Source of the DNA: an uncultured Muribaculaceae bacterium
GTDB lineage: Bacteria; Bacteroidota; Bacteroidia; Bacteroidales; Muribaculaceae
Length of the DNA stretch: 64,000 bases
NCBI GenBank assembly: GCA_958436175.1
Contig: CAUBJF010000001.1
Location: 124,001 to 188,000, forward strand
Direction of reading: 5' to 3'
Shown here: positions 40,564 through 51,600 of the stretch, piece by piece
Layout of the letters: every line of letters begins with the position of its first letter
How positions within the stretch are numbered: position 1 is the first letter of the stretch
Made by a program: the position numbers and the translations under genes
Notes under the pieces: generated by a model
The model's database searches: none
What the model was told of the DNA's origin: nothing
What the model saw: only the letters and a program-made list of their open reading frames with translations

Positions 40564-43158
40564 TTACAGAGTATAATTCAGTCGCTTGAGAGCTTCTGAA
40601 TCCGAGCTTCCGCCGTAGAATATCTCGTAATCTCCAGGCAGCACCGTCATAGTGTCGGTGTTACTGTCATATGCCTCGAAAGAGCTTCGCGGAAGTTCCA
40701 TATCGACCATCACTGTTTCACCGGCTCGCACAGGGACGCGCCGGAAAGCCTTAAGTGATTTTATCGGGCCTCCGACCCTCCTTGGATTGCGGACATAAAC
40801 CTGAACGACCTCGTCGCCATCGCGTTTTCCGACATTACTCAGCGGTACTCTAAGTGTCAGCGTATCGCCATCCTTCGAAAGAGAAGCGTCGCCATATACA
40901 AATTCAGTGTAGCTAAGGCCATAGCCGAAGGGGAACAGGGGCTTGCCCTGGAAATACCGGTAGGTTCTGTTGTCCATAAAGTAGTCTTCAAAATCAGGAA
41001 GATCGGATGTCGAAGCATAATATGTCACGGGAAGACGTCCCCCCGGGTTATAGTCGCCCGACAGGACATCGGCTACTGCTGTACCTCCAGCCTCACCGGG
41101 ATAGAAAGCATTGACTATGGCATCACAGTTCTCGACAGCCCAAGGCGAAGCAACGGCGCTTCCTGTGCACAGTACGAAAACCGTGGGCTTATCTGTAGCC
41201 TTAAGGGCTTTCAACATATTTTCCTGAACAGCAGGGAGCTCTATAGCCGTACGGTCGCCCCCCCTGAAACCAGGCAGATTGACACCCATCTCCTCCCCTT
41301 CGAGATGCGGGGACAGACCTCCGACAAAGATAATAGCATCGGCATCGGCCACTTGTGAGGCAACAGACTCGAAGTCGACAACGACCCTCTGACCTATGTC
41401 GAATTTCAGTTCCGCACCGCCTTGTGCCTGGAAATACTCAAGCACAACATCGTATTTCTTTCCTTTGACGGCATCAAGTTCATACAGATGCTCCGACTTT
41501 ACGCCCTCGCTCCACGAATCTATCACAGTCTCTCCGTCTATAATGAGGCGGAAACCATCATCACCGGAAACACGGAAAGAAACATATCCAGACTTTTCAG
41601 GCACGAACTGACCTTCGAACCGGGCAGAGAAATCCAGAACAGGCACATCGGGAGCAAAAGCTGTCTCACCATTGTTCGTATAATCTATAGGCTCCGAGAA
41701 GTGCTTCGTTTTCAAAGGCTTACCTTCCATGTCGCGGTTCTTCCAGAAAGTTGCCTTCATTCCTTTCTTGCCATTGTAAGAGAGCTTGTCGAAGTCGCTG
41801 AGCATGGTTTTGTCGGACACATAATCACAGCCTTTGATATATACAATCTCGGCTCCGCCAAATTTATTGCGTATTCCCTCGAGTATGGTGACGGAAGATT
41901 TAGGATAGCCGTTATAGTTGCCCCACATCATCAGCGAATCGTTGGCATTAGGCCCGAGCACTGCTATTTTACGTATCTTTCCCTTGTCGAGAGGCAACGT
42001 GTTGTTTTTATTGGTCAGAAGGACAATACTTTTACGTGCCATCTCGAGCGCCTTGGCCCGGTGAGCGTCACATGCTATTATTGAATCGGGCAGGTTCCAC
42101 CAGGGAGTAAGCTCATCGTCGAAGAGATTGCCGAGGCTGAAGCGGGCACGCAGCAGACGGTAGACAGAGCGGTCGATATCAGCCTCGCTGATAAGTCCCG
42201 CATTCAAGGCCTCCCCTATCCGTGGAAAAGCATTGTTGCCACACTCGAGATCGTTGCCCGTCAGCAGGGCATCGGCTGCTGCTTCTTCAGCCGATTTATG
42301 TGTCTTATGACCATGTGACATAAAGAAATCACCGATGGCACCACAGTCTGACACTACGACATTATCGTAGCCCCACTGCTGGCGTAAAATCTGCTTGAGA
42401 AGTTTTTTATTGGAACAGCACGGTTCGTCCTCGAAACGGTTGTAGGCGCACATGACCTCTTTCACGTCACCGTCGACAACGGCAGCCCTGAAAGCGGGCA
42501 GATATGTTTCCCACAAGTCCTCCGGTGGTATATCCGCAGCATTGTAGGTGTGCCGGCTCCATTCCGGACCACTATGCACTGCAAAATGCTTGGCACAAGC
42601 ATGGAGCTTGTCATAACGTCCCGTCTTGTCTCCCTGAAGGCCATGAATGACAGCGAGACCCATCCGGCTTGTCAGGTAGGGATCCTCGCCGTATGTCTCT
42701 TGTCCGCGTCCCCACCTCGGGTCGCGGAAAATGTTGATATTGGGTGTCCAGAAAGTCAGTCCACGGTACTGTTCTCGGTCATTATCGCGCACGCTGCGGT
42801 TATACTTTGCACGTGCCTCGTCCGAGACCATGTCGAAACTTTCATAGACCGCCTTGTCGTCGAAAGTAGCCGCCATGGCTATCGCCTGGGGAAATACTGT
42901 TGCTGTTCCAGCGCGCCCTACACCGTGCAGGGCTTCGTTCCACCAGTTGTACTCAGGTATACCAAGCCTTTCGACAGCCGGGGAGTTATTGGTCAGCATG
43001 CTGATTTTTTCCTCAAGAGTGAGACGACCGAGAAGGTCCTGAGCCCTCTCGCCGGCTGTCAGCTCAGGGTTATGGAAAGGCAACACCTGCCCGTAAGCAG
43101 ATGTTGCCAGGATAGCAAGCCAAATAGAAGTTGTGATTTTGTTGATATAACCGGTCAT
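40564..43158 (-). CDS. GH3 beta-glycosidase with inserted PA14 domain
   Basis: An 864-aa secreted GH3 enzyme. The N-terminal barrel has RLTLEEKISMLTNNSPAV, GVGRAGTATVFPQAIAMAA, NINIFRDPRWGRGQETYGEDP and KHFAVHSGPE, and the nucleophile Asp in VVVSDCGAIGDFF (near residue 271). The second domain carries VLGPNANDSLMMWGNYNG. A PA14 module (about residues 463-590) is inserted, and the C-terminus is fibronectin-like (DEVVQVYVRNP). This subgroup includes beta-xylosidases and beta-glucosidases; WGRGQETYGEDP favours a xylosidase/arabinosidase-type enzyme, but this is uncertain. It lies 20 nt upstream of the 1228-aa GH2 gene. Confidence 0.88.
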   Translation of the reverse strand: MTGYINKITTSIWLAILATSAYGQVLPFHNPELTAGERAQDLLGRLTLEEKISMLTNNSPAVERLGIPEYNWWNEALHGVGRAGTATVFPQAIAMAATFDDKAVYESFDMVSDEARAKYNRSVRDNDREQYRGLTFWTPNINIFRDPRWGRGQETYGEDPYLTSRMGLAVIHGLQGDKTGRYDKLHACAKHFAVHSGPEWSRHTYNAADIPPEDLWETYLPAFRAAVVDGDVKEVMCAYNRFEDEPCCSNKKLLKQILRQQWGYDNVVVSDCGAIGDFFMSHGHKTHKSAEEAAADALLTGNDLECGNNAFPRIGEALNAGLISEADIDRSVYRLLRARFSLGNLFDDELTPWWNLPDSIIACDAHRAKALEMARKSIVLLTNKNNTLPLDKGKIRKIAVLGPNANDSLMMWGNYNGYPKSSVTILEGIRNKFGGAEIVYIKGCDYVSDKTMLSDFDKLSYNGKKGMKATFWKNRDMEGKPLKTKHFSEPIDYTNNGETAFAPDVPVLDFSARFEGQFVPEKSGYVSFRVSGDDGFRLIIDGETVIDSWSEGVKSEHLYELDAVKGKKYDVVLEYFQAQGGAELKFDIGQRVVVDFESVASQVADADAIIFVGGLSPHLEGEEMGVNLPGFRGGDRTAIELPAVQENMLKALKATDKPTVFVLCTGSAVASPWAVENCDAIVNAFYPGEAGGTAVADVLSGDYNPGGRLPVTYYASTSDLPDFEDYFMDNRTYRYFQGKPLFPFGYGLSYTEFVYGDASLSKDGDTLTLRVPLSNVGKRDGDEVVQVYVRNPRRVGGPIKSLKAFRRVPVRAGETVMVDMELPRSSFEAYDSNTDTMTVLPGDYEIFYGGSSDSEALKRLNYTL

Positions 43159-43207
43159 ATGAAAGTATGATTGTAATAAGCTGAATCAAGAGTTATTAAA
43201 CACAGTA

Positions 43208-44197
43208 TTAATTGGTCTGTTCGACCATCCTGATAGTGCCGTCCTCGTTGTAGTAAAGTTTGTCGGCACAGATAGAGCGAAGCCAGTCGTGACCAGACAG
43301 CTTGCTATTGTGATAGAAAGCAAACCATTGTCCTTTGAATTTCACGATAGAGCCATGGTTGGTATAGCTGTCGGTCGGATTCATATATACACCCATATGC
43401 TTCCACGGGCCAAGAGGAGAATCGCTGATAGCGTAACGCATCCGGTTGTCGCCTTTTACACCGTCGTTCCAGCCTTCATCGTGATTGTCGGAATACGACA
43501 GATAATATTTGCCGTTATATTTGTGGACCCATGTAGCCTCGTGGAAATCTATCAGACCTTTCATCTGCTGCATAGGGCCGTCGAGTTCAGTCATATTATC
43601 CTTGAGACGACCGCCCATGCACCTGCCACCACCACCGTTGTAGATATATGCCTGCCCGTCGTCATCGACAAACACGCAGGGGTCGATCAACGGCTCCATG
43701 CCTTCGATATAGCCGAGGACCTTAAAATTGGCTGCAGGCTCGTCGCTGACGGCGACACCTATTTTCCAGCTCTTGCCCCAGTCGGTATCGCTGGGATGAG
43801 GAAAATAGAAATAGTACTTGCCGTCCTTGTAAGCACAGTCAGGAGCCCACATGAAACCACCCTCGGGTCTGCCCCACTCCACCTGGCTTGAATTCAGTAT
43901 CTCGCCATGGTCTTTCCATGTGACCATGTCGTCTGTCGAGAAGACATGGTAGCGGTCCATGAGGTCGCACCCACGAGGAGGGTCTATGTCATGCGAGGCA
44001 TAGACATAGAGACGACCGTCTTTCCATACATGGGCCGACGGGTCGGCAGTATACATATGAGTTATGAAAGGATTTACTGCCATATTGTCGAAAGACTCTA
44101 TAGTATTGTCAACCCCGGCCTCAGCCGAGCTTGTGCTACAGGAGTTCAGCAGGCCTGCAAAGAGGAACAACGAGGTATATATAATAGCCTTTGTCAT
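43208..44197 (-). CDS. GH43 glycosidase lipoprotein
   Basis: A 329-aa lipoprotein (lipobox LLNSC, Cys at about residue 20) that is essentially a bare GH43 propeller. The acidic triad is in MYTADPSAHVW (Asp), PLIDPCVFVDDDG (Asp) and DFHEATWVHKYNGKYYLSYS (Glu). It shares long identical stretches with the propeller of 30667-32115 (for example PPRGCDxMDRYHxFST) but lacks the C-terminal CBM-like part. The two are probably a duplicated pair with different cellular anchoring. Likely activity is alpha-L-arabinofuranosidase or beta-xylosidase on the PUL's glycan. Confidence 0.86.
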   Translation of the reverse strand: MTKAIIYTSLFLFAGLLNSCSTSSAEAGVDNTIESFDNMAVNPFITHMYTADPSAHVWKDGRLYVYASHDIDPPRGCDLMDRYHVFSTDDMVTWKDHGEILNSSQVEWGRPEGGFMWAPDCAYKDGKYYFYFPHPSDTDWGKSWKIGVAVSDEPAANFKVLGYIEGMEPLIDPCVFVDDDGQAYIYNGGGGRCMGGRLKDNMTELDGPMQQMKGLIDFHEATWVHKYNGKYYLSYSDNHDEGWNDGVKGDNRMRYAISDSPLGPWKHMGVYMNPTDSYTNHGSIVKFKGQWFAFYHNSKLSGHDWLRSICADKLYYNEDGTIRMVEQTN

Positions 44198-44217
44198 ATT
44201 AGTCGCTTATTTTACAA

Positions 44218-44258
44218 GTCATGCTGTCCTTAGCATCTGTTGCCCAGAACAGCATGAC
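44218..44258 (-). other. Intra-operon stem-loop with alternative pairing
   Basis: GTCATGCTGT (44218-44227) pairs perfectly with ACAGCATGAC (44249-44258). Inside it, ATGCT (44221-44225) can pair instead with AGCAT (44232-44236). It occupies most of the 104-nt gap between the GH99-like and GH43 genes, the longest gap in this part of the operon. Confidence 0.5.
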
Positions 44259-44301
44259 ATTGGAATCAATTTCTAACTTAGCTCAATGGCACTGTTTGAC
44301 A

Positions 44302-45873
44302 CTATTCACGGACGGGGATTGTCTCGCTCATGGGTATTTCGGCATTGAGCATCTTGCGGGCCGTACCGGTGAGCCAAAGGTAATAGTCTGTCGGGAGATC
44401 GTCGTCGATACCCTCGAAAGTGATACCCATCTGACTCTGGAGACGGCACCAGCCATTTGTAGGAGCCGGATTGACTTCTTCCTTGGCCATGAAGACGGTA
44501 GATGTCGTAGCCCACTGCTGTCCGTTCATGTTTACGTAGTTTATACGTTGGTTGGTCGGATTGTAGACAACGTAGTAGTCTTCGTCGGCAGCATTGCTTG
44601 GCACCTTGCTCTTATTCATTACCTTGTAGATGGCTGTACCCTCGTCTATCTCATCGAACATTGCGATATAGAGCATCTCGCAACCTTGGTTGATGGCATT
44701 GTAGAGCTGGGTCCAGAAGAAGCTGCCGTGTTCACGGCTGCCTCGTTCGTAGTAGGGATGCATATTGAGGTCGGAAGCACCTGGGAAGCAGTGAGGTGCA
44801 AATTTCACGTTCACGCCTTCTTCCTTGCTGGCAGTGGCACACCATTCGAGGTCGCGGGCGATCATCGACGGGAACCCGCCTTCGTTGCCACCGGTTAGAT
44901 AGGACTGCGAGCTATTATAACGTCCTACATACCACGGCATTACTACATCAGCACTCTTGATGAGGGCGTGAAGGGCCTGAAGATCGGGAGTGTAGGTGTC
45001 GCCACCGCCGCCACGCCAGTAGGTTGTCACGCCGAGCATGATGCTGTAGCCCATCTCTTTGAGACTGTTGACGAGGGTCTGGATATCGCCGTTGGTATAG
45101 TTACGCTCGGCTGGATTGAAACCGACACCCCAGAGAGCGATTAGAGGCTTGCCGTTTTCCTGGAGATAGAATTTCTTCTTAGATGCGTAGTTATCGTAGA
45201 TCATACGTGCATCGTCGAGCACTTTCTGATAGCGTTCGGGATTATAACCGCCGAGGTCGTACATCACGGCGATAGCCCGCTGGTACTGATCGGAACCCTT
45301 CATTGCGCTTGCAAGAACTTTGTTGAAGTGGTCTTCGCCCTGGGGGTTGTCGATAACTTCTCCGACAAAACGCTGCATGAAGACTCCGTCGATGCCGTAC
45401 TCCTTCATCCATTTGAAATGAAGCAGGACGGAAGATTCGTCGTATGCACTGTAGACCTGTGCCGTAGTGCCGTCAGGGAAACGGAAGTCGGTGTCGTACT
45501 TCTTCTCGTACTCCGACATATCAGGCCAGAGATCGATAGAGTTGCGAAGCACACCGGGTTTGAACATATCGTTTTCACGATAGTGGTACCATACGGTGTT
45601 GGAGGCCTCGTTGTGCTTGCAGCCGTCGCCGGGCGTGCCGAACCAGCCCTGATATCCGGCCATGACAAGGCCGCGGTAGGTAGTATAAGGCTGCCCGTCG
45701 ACATGAGGTGTGAACGATATCTCATTATAGATTTCGCCGTCTGGTTTCTCCGGCTCATCGATTTCGTCGAGAGCCGGCGGGATATAGTCCTTGTCTGAGT
45801 CGCTGCACGAAACCATATAAGTTCCGGCAACGAACATGCAGGCAAGCATCATCAAGTTTCTAAATTTGAACAT
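44302..45873 (-). CDS. GH71/GH99-like glycoside hydrolase lipoprotein (copy 2)
   Basis: A 523-aa lipoprotein (TYMVSCSD, Cys at about residue 23), longest of the three paralogues. The catalytic-type domain starts at TTYRGLVMAGYQGWF and contains IDLWPDMSEYE, HFKWMKEYGIDGVFMQRFVGE, AIAVMYDLGGYNP, IALWGVGFNPAERN, DVVMPWYVGRYN and MFDEIDEGTAIYK. An insertion after that motif (about residues 425-490, rich in Asn/Tyr) and a Gly-rich insert (YWRGGGGDTYTP) distinguish it. It directly follows DUF3823 (3 nt gap) in the position usual for a surface-exposed enzyme, so it may make the first cut. Confidence 0.75.
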   Translation of the reverse strand: MFKFRNLMMLACMFVAGTYMVSCSDSDKDYIPPALDEIDEPEKPDGEIYNEISFTPHVDGQPYTTYRGLVMAGYQGWFGTPGDGCKHNEASNTVWYHYRENDMFKPGVLRNSIDLWPDMSEYEKKYDTDFRFPDGTTAQVYSAYDESSVLLHFKWMKEYGIDGVFMQRFVGEVIDNPQGEDHFNKVLASAMKGSDQYQRAIAVMYDLGGYNPERYQKVLDDARMIYDNYASKKKFYLQENGKPLIALWGVGFNPAERNYTNGDIQTLVNSLKEMGYSIMLGVTTYWRGGGGDTYTPDLQALHALIKSADVVMPWYVGRYNSSQSYLTGGNEGGFPSMIARDLEWCATASKEEGVNVKFAPHCFPGASDLNMHPYYERGSREHGSFFWTQLYNAINQGCEMLYIAMFDEIDEGTAIYKVMNKSKVPSNAADEDYYVVYNPTNQRINYVNMNGQQWATTSTVFMAKEEVNPAPTNGWCRLQSQMGITFEGIDDDLPTDYYLWLTGTARKMLNAEIPMSETIPVRE

Positions 45874-45876
45874 AGA

Positions 45877-46611
45877 TTACTCAGGTATTTCAATAGTCTT
45901 GATTTCCGAATAGTTATAGTTATGGAACTCGTCGTCGACGTATGCGCCCATACGTACGAAGTAGTAGTAACCCTTCTTGACCGGAAGGCGGAACTCATAG
46001 GGCATCGAATTGCCGTCCTCAGCCTTAGGGATACGTGCCCACGACATGTTCATATCAGCCTTGTAGTTATCGTTGTTGTGATATTCTCCGATACAGCTGT
46101 TAGAACCGCAGAACTGGTTGAGGCTCAGGAACGGCCGCACGCTGCGTATGTTCGGGAGGTTTTCCGTGATAGGCGCGTTGAGGCGGCAGGACACGACAAG
46201 TTCGTTGGCCTCTGCGTCATATTCCATATTGAAGTCGATGATATGGAGGTAAGGAGTCACTTCGATCACGTCGGGCTCGGTCTTGCGGCCGATTGGCACA
46301 CGATGCTTCTCTTCGGGCCACCAGGCACCACGGGGCTGCACGTCGTAGGTACCGTTGAAAAGCTTGGAGTTGTTGAATGTACCATCCTGCTTCACGGGAA
46401 TGTCCTGAGGCGAGGGATTGAGGCTGTAGCTCATTTCCCACAGACGTATCTTGCACTCTCCCTGACTTGCGAGCACGGGCTCGCCGGTGGTACGGTCGAT
46501 TACAGTTCCGGAGAAATGCGCTTCGGGCTCGTCGAAGTTGTCGACATCCATGCACGATGTCGACATCAGTGCCAGAGTACCTATAAATGCGCTATATAGA
46601 ATCTTTTTCAT
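45877..46611 (-). CDS. DUF3823-type PUL lipoprotein
   Basis: A 244-aa lipoprotein (lipobox LMSTSC, Cys at about residue 20). The first domain is carboxypeptidase-regulatory-like (FSGTVIDRTTGEPVLASQGE ... FNGTYDVQPRG), followed by a second beta-sandwich with SVRPFLSLNQFCGS. Proteins of this DUF3823 type follow susD in many PULs and probably bind glycan at the cell surface. It lies 27 nt after susD and is tightly coupled to the GH99-like gene. No catalytic features are seen. Confidence 0.8.
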   Translation of the reverse strand: MKKILYSAFIGTLALMSTSCMDVDNFDEPEAHFSGTVIDRTTGEPVLASQGECKIRLWEMSYSLNPSPQDIPVKQDGTFNNSKLFNGTYDVQPRGAWWPEEKHRVPIGRKTEPDVIEVTPYLHIIDFNMEYDAEANELVVSCRLNAPITENLPNIRSVRPFLSLNQFCGSNSCIGEYHNNDNYKADMNMSWARIPKAEDGNSMPYEFRLPVKKGYYYFVRMGAYVDDEFHNYNYSEIKTIEIPE

Positions 46612-46638
46612 TGTACAGTTTCCTTTATCTGTTTTCGA

Positions 46639-48624
46639 TTAATATCCATCGTTGCGGATGATGTTCGGATTCTTGGAGATCTCGCCGCCGGGCATCTGTT
46701 CGTAGTAGTTGCGCTTGTCGAAAGTGACCTTGCGACCCTGACCGTCGACTTCGTTAAGGAAGATATACTTACCTTCGTCGAGAACGTAGTAGCAGGACAG
46801 AGTATGGCTGTACTTACCGTCGATGAACATCTTGTCGGCGACACGCCAGCGACGGATATCGAATATACGCTGGTTCTCGAAAGCGAGCTCGCGTGCGCGT
46901 TCGTCACGGATGAACTGAAGATTCTCGTCGATCTTGAAACCATAGACTTCAGTACCTACGTCGATAGGATTAGGATTGTATGTGTATGGGGTAGCACCGG
47001 CACGTTCACGGAGCTCGTTGACATGCTCGATAGCTTCCTGCATCAGCGCTGTGTTGCTGGTCATCTCGCCGAGCTCATATGCTGCTTCAGCCCAGTTGCA
47101 GAGAATCTCGCCGTAGCGGAACACCTTGAAGGAAGTCTTGCAGTACATGAGGTCCTGTCGACCGGCCTTGTCGGTAGTGCTGACATACTTGCGGATGAAG
47201 GCCCCAGTGTATCCATAACCTTCGTCACCGCGTCCGTCGGCCATACCGTAAGGACCATTGATTTTGACATTGGTATAACCGGAAACATCCTGGTAGGTAG
47301 AGGGCTGCTGAGCGCGTACTCGCCATGTATCGGTATAGTCGCTGGTACTGCGGACTGACTCTGCCGTACCATCGGCGGCGGTGCCGGGATAGGATATATA
47401 TACACCGGCCTGCTGGTCGAGGACTTCGCCCGAGAGAGGCTCTGTCATGCCATGGAAGAAGAATGTGGCACGGGCGCGGGGTTCCATTTCGGGATTATCC
47501 CAGAAATCGTTTGCGTCGTCGAAACGGACAGGCTTGCCATCCTCATCAATTATAGCGGGATGCTCGTAGAGCGACATCAGTTCCCATGTAGGCTGGATGG
47601 CGCAACCGACGGCAGCAGAGAGGCCGTTACCGAGAGGAAGAGTCATCACGTCCCAGCAGTGGAACAGAGATGTGTCCCAGATAGCATCGGCGCGGTCGGT
47701 GTACTGCTTAGTGAAGATATCTTCCTCGGGGCAGTCCTGAGTGAACTCTTCGACGAAGGCAGCTTCCTTGTCTGCTCCGTTATGGAGAGTAAAACCGGCT
47801 TCCTGCAGATACTTGCAGGCATCGTAGGCATACTGGTAGAACTCCTTGGCTGCCGATACAGGCATACCCATAAGACCTGTGGCAGTCGCTTCGCCCGAAG
47901 TCACGATATTGCCGCCGTACTTGGCTGTTGCTCCGGCATATATCATGGCACGTGACATCAGCGCTGCGGCTGCATAGCGGTTGGCACGTCCGGGAACTTT
48001 GTCGGTGCTTCCGTTCTCCATGGCGAACTTGAGGTCGTCGTAGATAAACTTCCAGCAGTCATACTCAGTGTTACGGGGCAGCTGCAGCTCTTCAGCCGGA
48101 GCTGTCGGATCGAGTGTCTTGTCGACGATAGGCACACCGCCATAACGTTTCACCATACCGAAATAGTACAGTGCTCGGAGGAACTTGCCTTCGGCCTCGT
48201 ATTCGAGAACCTGGTCCTCGGTATAGTTCGAGGCATAATCGGGAAGCTTCTCGAGGAAATTGTTGATGTCGTGGATACGGTCGTAGGGCCAATAACCCCA
48301 GCCGCCACCGTAGGACGTGGCGCGGCCTACGGCTTCCTGCGCACACGAAGCGGGGCTCGATTTCTGCGGCTGCCACTGGTTGCCAGGATGCCATCCGTTA
48401 CCGGCATTGACAGCGTAGCCTACCTGGTCGCCGTTCTGGCCATAGTTGAAGTCTTCGATAGGCGCATCTTGATAGATGAGCGCCAGATACTTTTTGATAC
48501 CCTCGTCGGACTTCAACAGCGTATTCTCGCTAAGAATGCCTTTCGGTTCCAGATCCATCTCCACACAGGAAGTGGCTGTCAGTCCGAGAGCGGCGACTAC
48601 GCATAGATATTTGATTGTATTCAT
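46639..48624 (-). CDS. SusD/RagB-family outer-membrane lipoprotein (large PUL)
   Basis: A 661-aa lipoprotein (LTATSC, Cys at about residue 20), larger than the average SusD. It has the early region LKSDEGIKKYLALIYQ, the TPR-type helix GKFLRALYYFGMVKRYGGVPIV, the late signature FIRDERARELAFENQRIFDIRRW, and a C-terminus close to EISKNPNIIRNDGY. It pairs with the SusC encoded 18 nt upstream. The extra length lies in the middle and may form part of the binding face. Confidence 0.93.
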   Translation of the reverse strand: MNTIKYLCVVAALGLTATSCVEMDLEPKGILSENTLLKSDEGIKKYLALIYQDAPIEDFNYGQNGDQVGYAVNAGNGWHPGNQWQPQKSSPASCAQEAVGRATSYGGGWGYWPYDRIHDINNFLEKLPDYASNYTEDQVLEYEAEGKFLRALYYFGMVKRYGGVPIVDKTLDPTAPAEELQLPRNTEYDCWKFIYDDLKFAMENGSTDKVPGRANRYAAAALMSRAMIYAGATAKYGGNIVTSGEATATGLMGMPVSAAKEFYQYAYDACKYLQEAGFTLHNGADKEAAFVEEFTQDCPEEDIFTKQYTDRADAIWDTSLFHCWDVMTLPLGNGLSAAVGCAIQPTWELMSLYEHPAIIDEDGKPVRFDDANDFWDNPEMEPRARATFFFHGMTEPLSGEVLDQQAGVYISYPGTAADGTAESVRSTSDYTDTWRVRAQQPSTYQDVSGYTNVKINGPYGMADGRGDEGYGYTGAFIRKYVSTTDKAGRQDLMYCKTSFKVFRYGEILCNWAEAAYELGEMTSNTALMQEAIEHVNELRERAGATPYTYNPNPIDVGTEVYGFKIDENLQFIRDERARELAFENQRIFDIRRWRVADKMFIDGKYSHTLSCYYVLDEGKYIFLNEVDGQGRKVTFDKRNYYEQMPGGEISKNPNIIRNDGY

Positions 48625-48642
48625 GTTACTTCAGTCCTTCTG

Positions 48643-51600
48643 TTAGAATTTCAGGGTGGCGCCGACATTGAATGTGCGGTTCACCGGGTAGTTATAGAAA
48701 AGGATGCCTTCGCTGCGGTCGTTGTTTGAACCGCCGGAACGACCGGGACGTTCTGGATCCATGTGCTTAAGGCCGGAAATAGTCCAGAGGTTGTAGGCAT
48801 TGACATACACTCTGAGGTCTTTGATACCGGCCGCTTTCATCCACTTCTGCGGAAGTGTGTAGCCTACTTCGAGAGTCTTGAGTCGGAGGTAGGAGCAGTC
48901 GTGAATGCCGGTGGAACCTGTGTTGAAGCTATGGCCTGTTGCGGGATAGTAACCTTCGATCCACTGTGTATGAGGATTCCAGGGGTCGTCATCGATATTG
49001 GCTGTGTGCCAGCGGTCGGTATAGTACGACAGGGAAGCGCCGCCGTTGAAGGGGCCTACTTCAGTGAAAACTTCGTCGTATGTGTTGTACACGTTGGCTG
49101 CGCCCTGCCATGTGGTGGCGAGGTCGATACCCTTCCAGGATGCTCCGAATGTGAAACCGTAGTTGAATACCGGAAGGTTATAGGTAGCCATCGGATGTTT
49201 GTCGTTATCGTCGATAACACCGTCTTCGTTCCAGTCCTTGTACCAGTAGTCGCCGGGAAGTGTCTGCTGCCCTACGTCGCCGAGAGTACCGTGGTAGCGG
49301 ATATCGTTATAATTGCCGTAGCGTCCGCCTTCTTCGTATGCGAACCAAATGTCCTTGTTACGGCCCGACACATCGGTGCGGCGCCAGTAGTCCATCGAGT
49401 TCGAGGCTTCGCCATCGAGACGGAAATCCCAGCGGTTCTTGGTAGCGGAGATCTGACCGGTCACGTAGTAATGCACACCGGCAACTGTGTTGTGGTGGCT
49501 GAGGCTGATTTCGTAGCCGTAAGTCTTATCGGAGTTGATATTCTCCTGAGGCAGGCTTACACCCACAATGCCGGGGATGACGGAAGCGCTTGTTGCGAAG
49601 AGGCCGTCGCGTTTACGCTCGAATACTTCGACAGTACCGGAAAGCATCTGGCCCCAGAGATCGAAATCGATACCGGCATTGTATGTCTCGGCCGTGTACC
49701 ACGACAGGTTGGGATTGGGAACACCCGTAGGCGATACACCGCCGATGAGGACGCCGTCATAAACCCATGCGAGCTTGCGCTGGTTGAGAGCATAGCCTAC
49801 TACTGTCGGAGGATATGTACCGCAGCCGCTGTCATCGCCCATCTTACCGTAGGAAGCGCGAATCTTGAGATTGGTGAGCACCGGGGTGAGAGCCTGCATG
49901 AAAGGTTCCTGGCTGATACGCCAGCCGGCGGACACAGCGGGGAAGAAACCGGACCGTGAGTTCTTGGGGAAGCTGGACGACTCGTCGTTACGGAAAGAGA
50001 AGTCGGCCATATAGCGGCCTTTGTAGTCATAGCTTACTCGACCAATCCATGCGCGTCGCGATTTGTCCCATATGCTGGGAGAACCTGTTTCCTGACCGTC
50101 GGTCTCACCGTAGATGAGATATTCACCGTCGAGGAGCATGTTACGTTTACCGTAGAAGCTGTCGTAGTTGTTGTACTGTTCTTCATAGAGGGCCATAGCG
50201 GAAACCGTATGGTCGCCGAAAGTATTATTATAGTTGACTGACAGCTGCATCACAGTCCCGTGAGAAGGATATGTGGTACGCTGGAGGAAAGAATCCGGAT
50301 TACGGTTGAAAGTCACCATAGAGCCGTCGGCATTCTTGCGATATAGTTCATAGCTACGCTTGTAGCGTGTGTCGTTTGTCGCGTAGTAGTCATAGCTGTA
50401 GAAAGCCTTGGCATTAAGACCTTTCACCCAGGGCACATCGTACTGAAGAGTGAGCGCGCCGTTGAAATTGTAGCGGCGTTCGCGGTTATAGCCGGTAAAC
50501 TCGGCGTTTGTCGTGGCTACGGGGTTCTCGGTATTGGATCCGAGTTCGGCATCATAGGCAGGATAGCTGTGGTCGCCGTCGACCCATGCTTCGGCAGTAG
50601 TAGGATATGTCCACGCCATCTTATAGACGGTCCACATATCAGTTGCGGGCTGGTTCTTCTCATCCATATAGCCGCTGAGCTGCACGACAGCCTTGAAATC
50701 CTTCGTGATCTGTGCGTCGACGTTGCTGCGGAAGTTCCAGCGGTTATAGTTCAGCGAGCCGCTCTTATAGGAGCCTTCCTGCTTGATATAACCAAGGTTG
50801 AAGAAGTACTGGATACGGTCGGAACCGCCGTTCATGCTGACGTTGTACTGCTGCTGGGGGACATTGTTGCGGAAGAGTTCGTCCGACCAGTTGGTGCTTT
50901 TCTTCTGGCCCGAGCTGTAGACGAGCATTTCTTCCCAGGTGTAACGCGGATTAGCCTTGACGAAGTAATTGCCTCCGAAGTTGTTGTTGAGTGTCTTTTC
51001 GTTCATCAGAAGCATGTGGGTGGCAGCGTCGGCTGTCTCGGGTGTATAGAGGAAGTTCTGCCAGCCGTAGTTGAACGAGAAGGTGATATCGAATTTCCCC
51101 TGCTGGCTGGCACCGTGCTTCGTGGTCACGAGAAGAACACCGTTGGCGGCGCGGACACCATAAATAGAAGCGGCGGCATCCTTGAGGACTGATACTGATT
51201 CGATTTCGTTAGGATCCATGCGAGAGAAGTAGTCTTTGTCGCGTGGAATACCGTCGACAACGAAGAGAGGTTCGCCCATGCCTCGGATATCGATAGCGTT
51301 ATCGAATTCACCGGGCTGAGAGCTTCTCTGCGAGATACGCACGCCGGGAATCTTACCGGAAAGCATATTTACGACGTTTTCGTTCTTGGTGACGGTAATT
51401 TCCTTGTTGGACACCTGGGAGACAGCACCGGTGAGGGTCGCTTTCTTCTGTACGCCGTAACCGACAACGACTACTTCGTCGAGGTTCTCGTCGGAGTTCT
51501 CCATATGGATAGTGAGACTGGTCTCTGCTGCCGAAACGGAAACAGTTTTCAGACCAACATAACTGATGACGATCGTAGCGTCGGGCGCGGCCTGTATGAC

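Noticed and set aside
48763..49959. 398-codon open frame antisense to the large-PUL susC
   Set aside because: No signal, domain or ribosome-binding context. The sense frame is an unmistakable SusC, and the antisense composition (Val/Cys/His-rich) is typical of a shadow frame.
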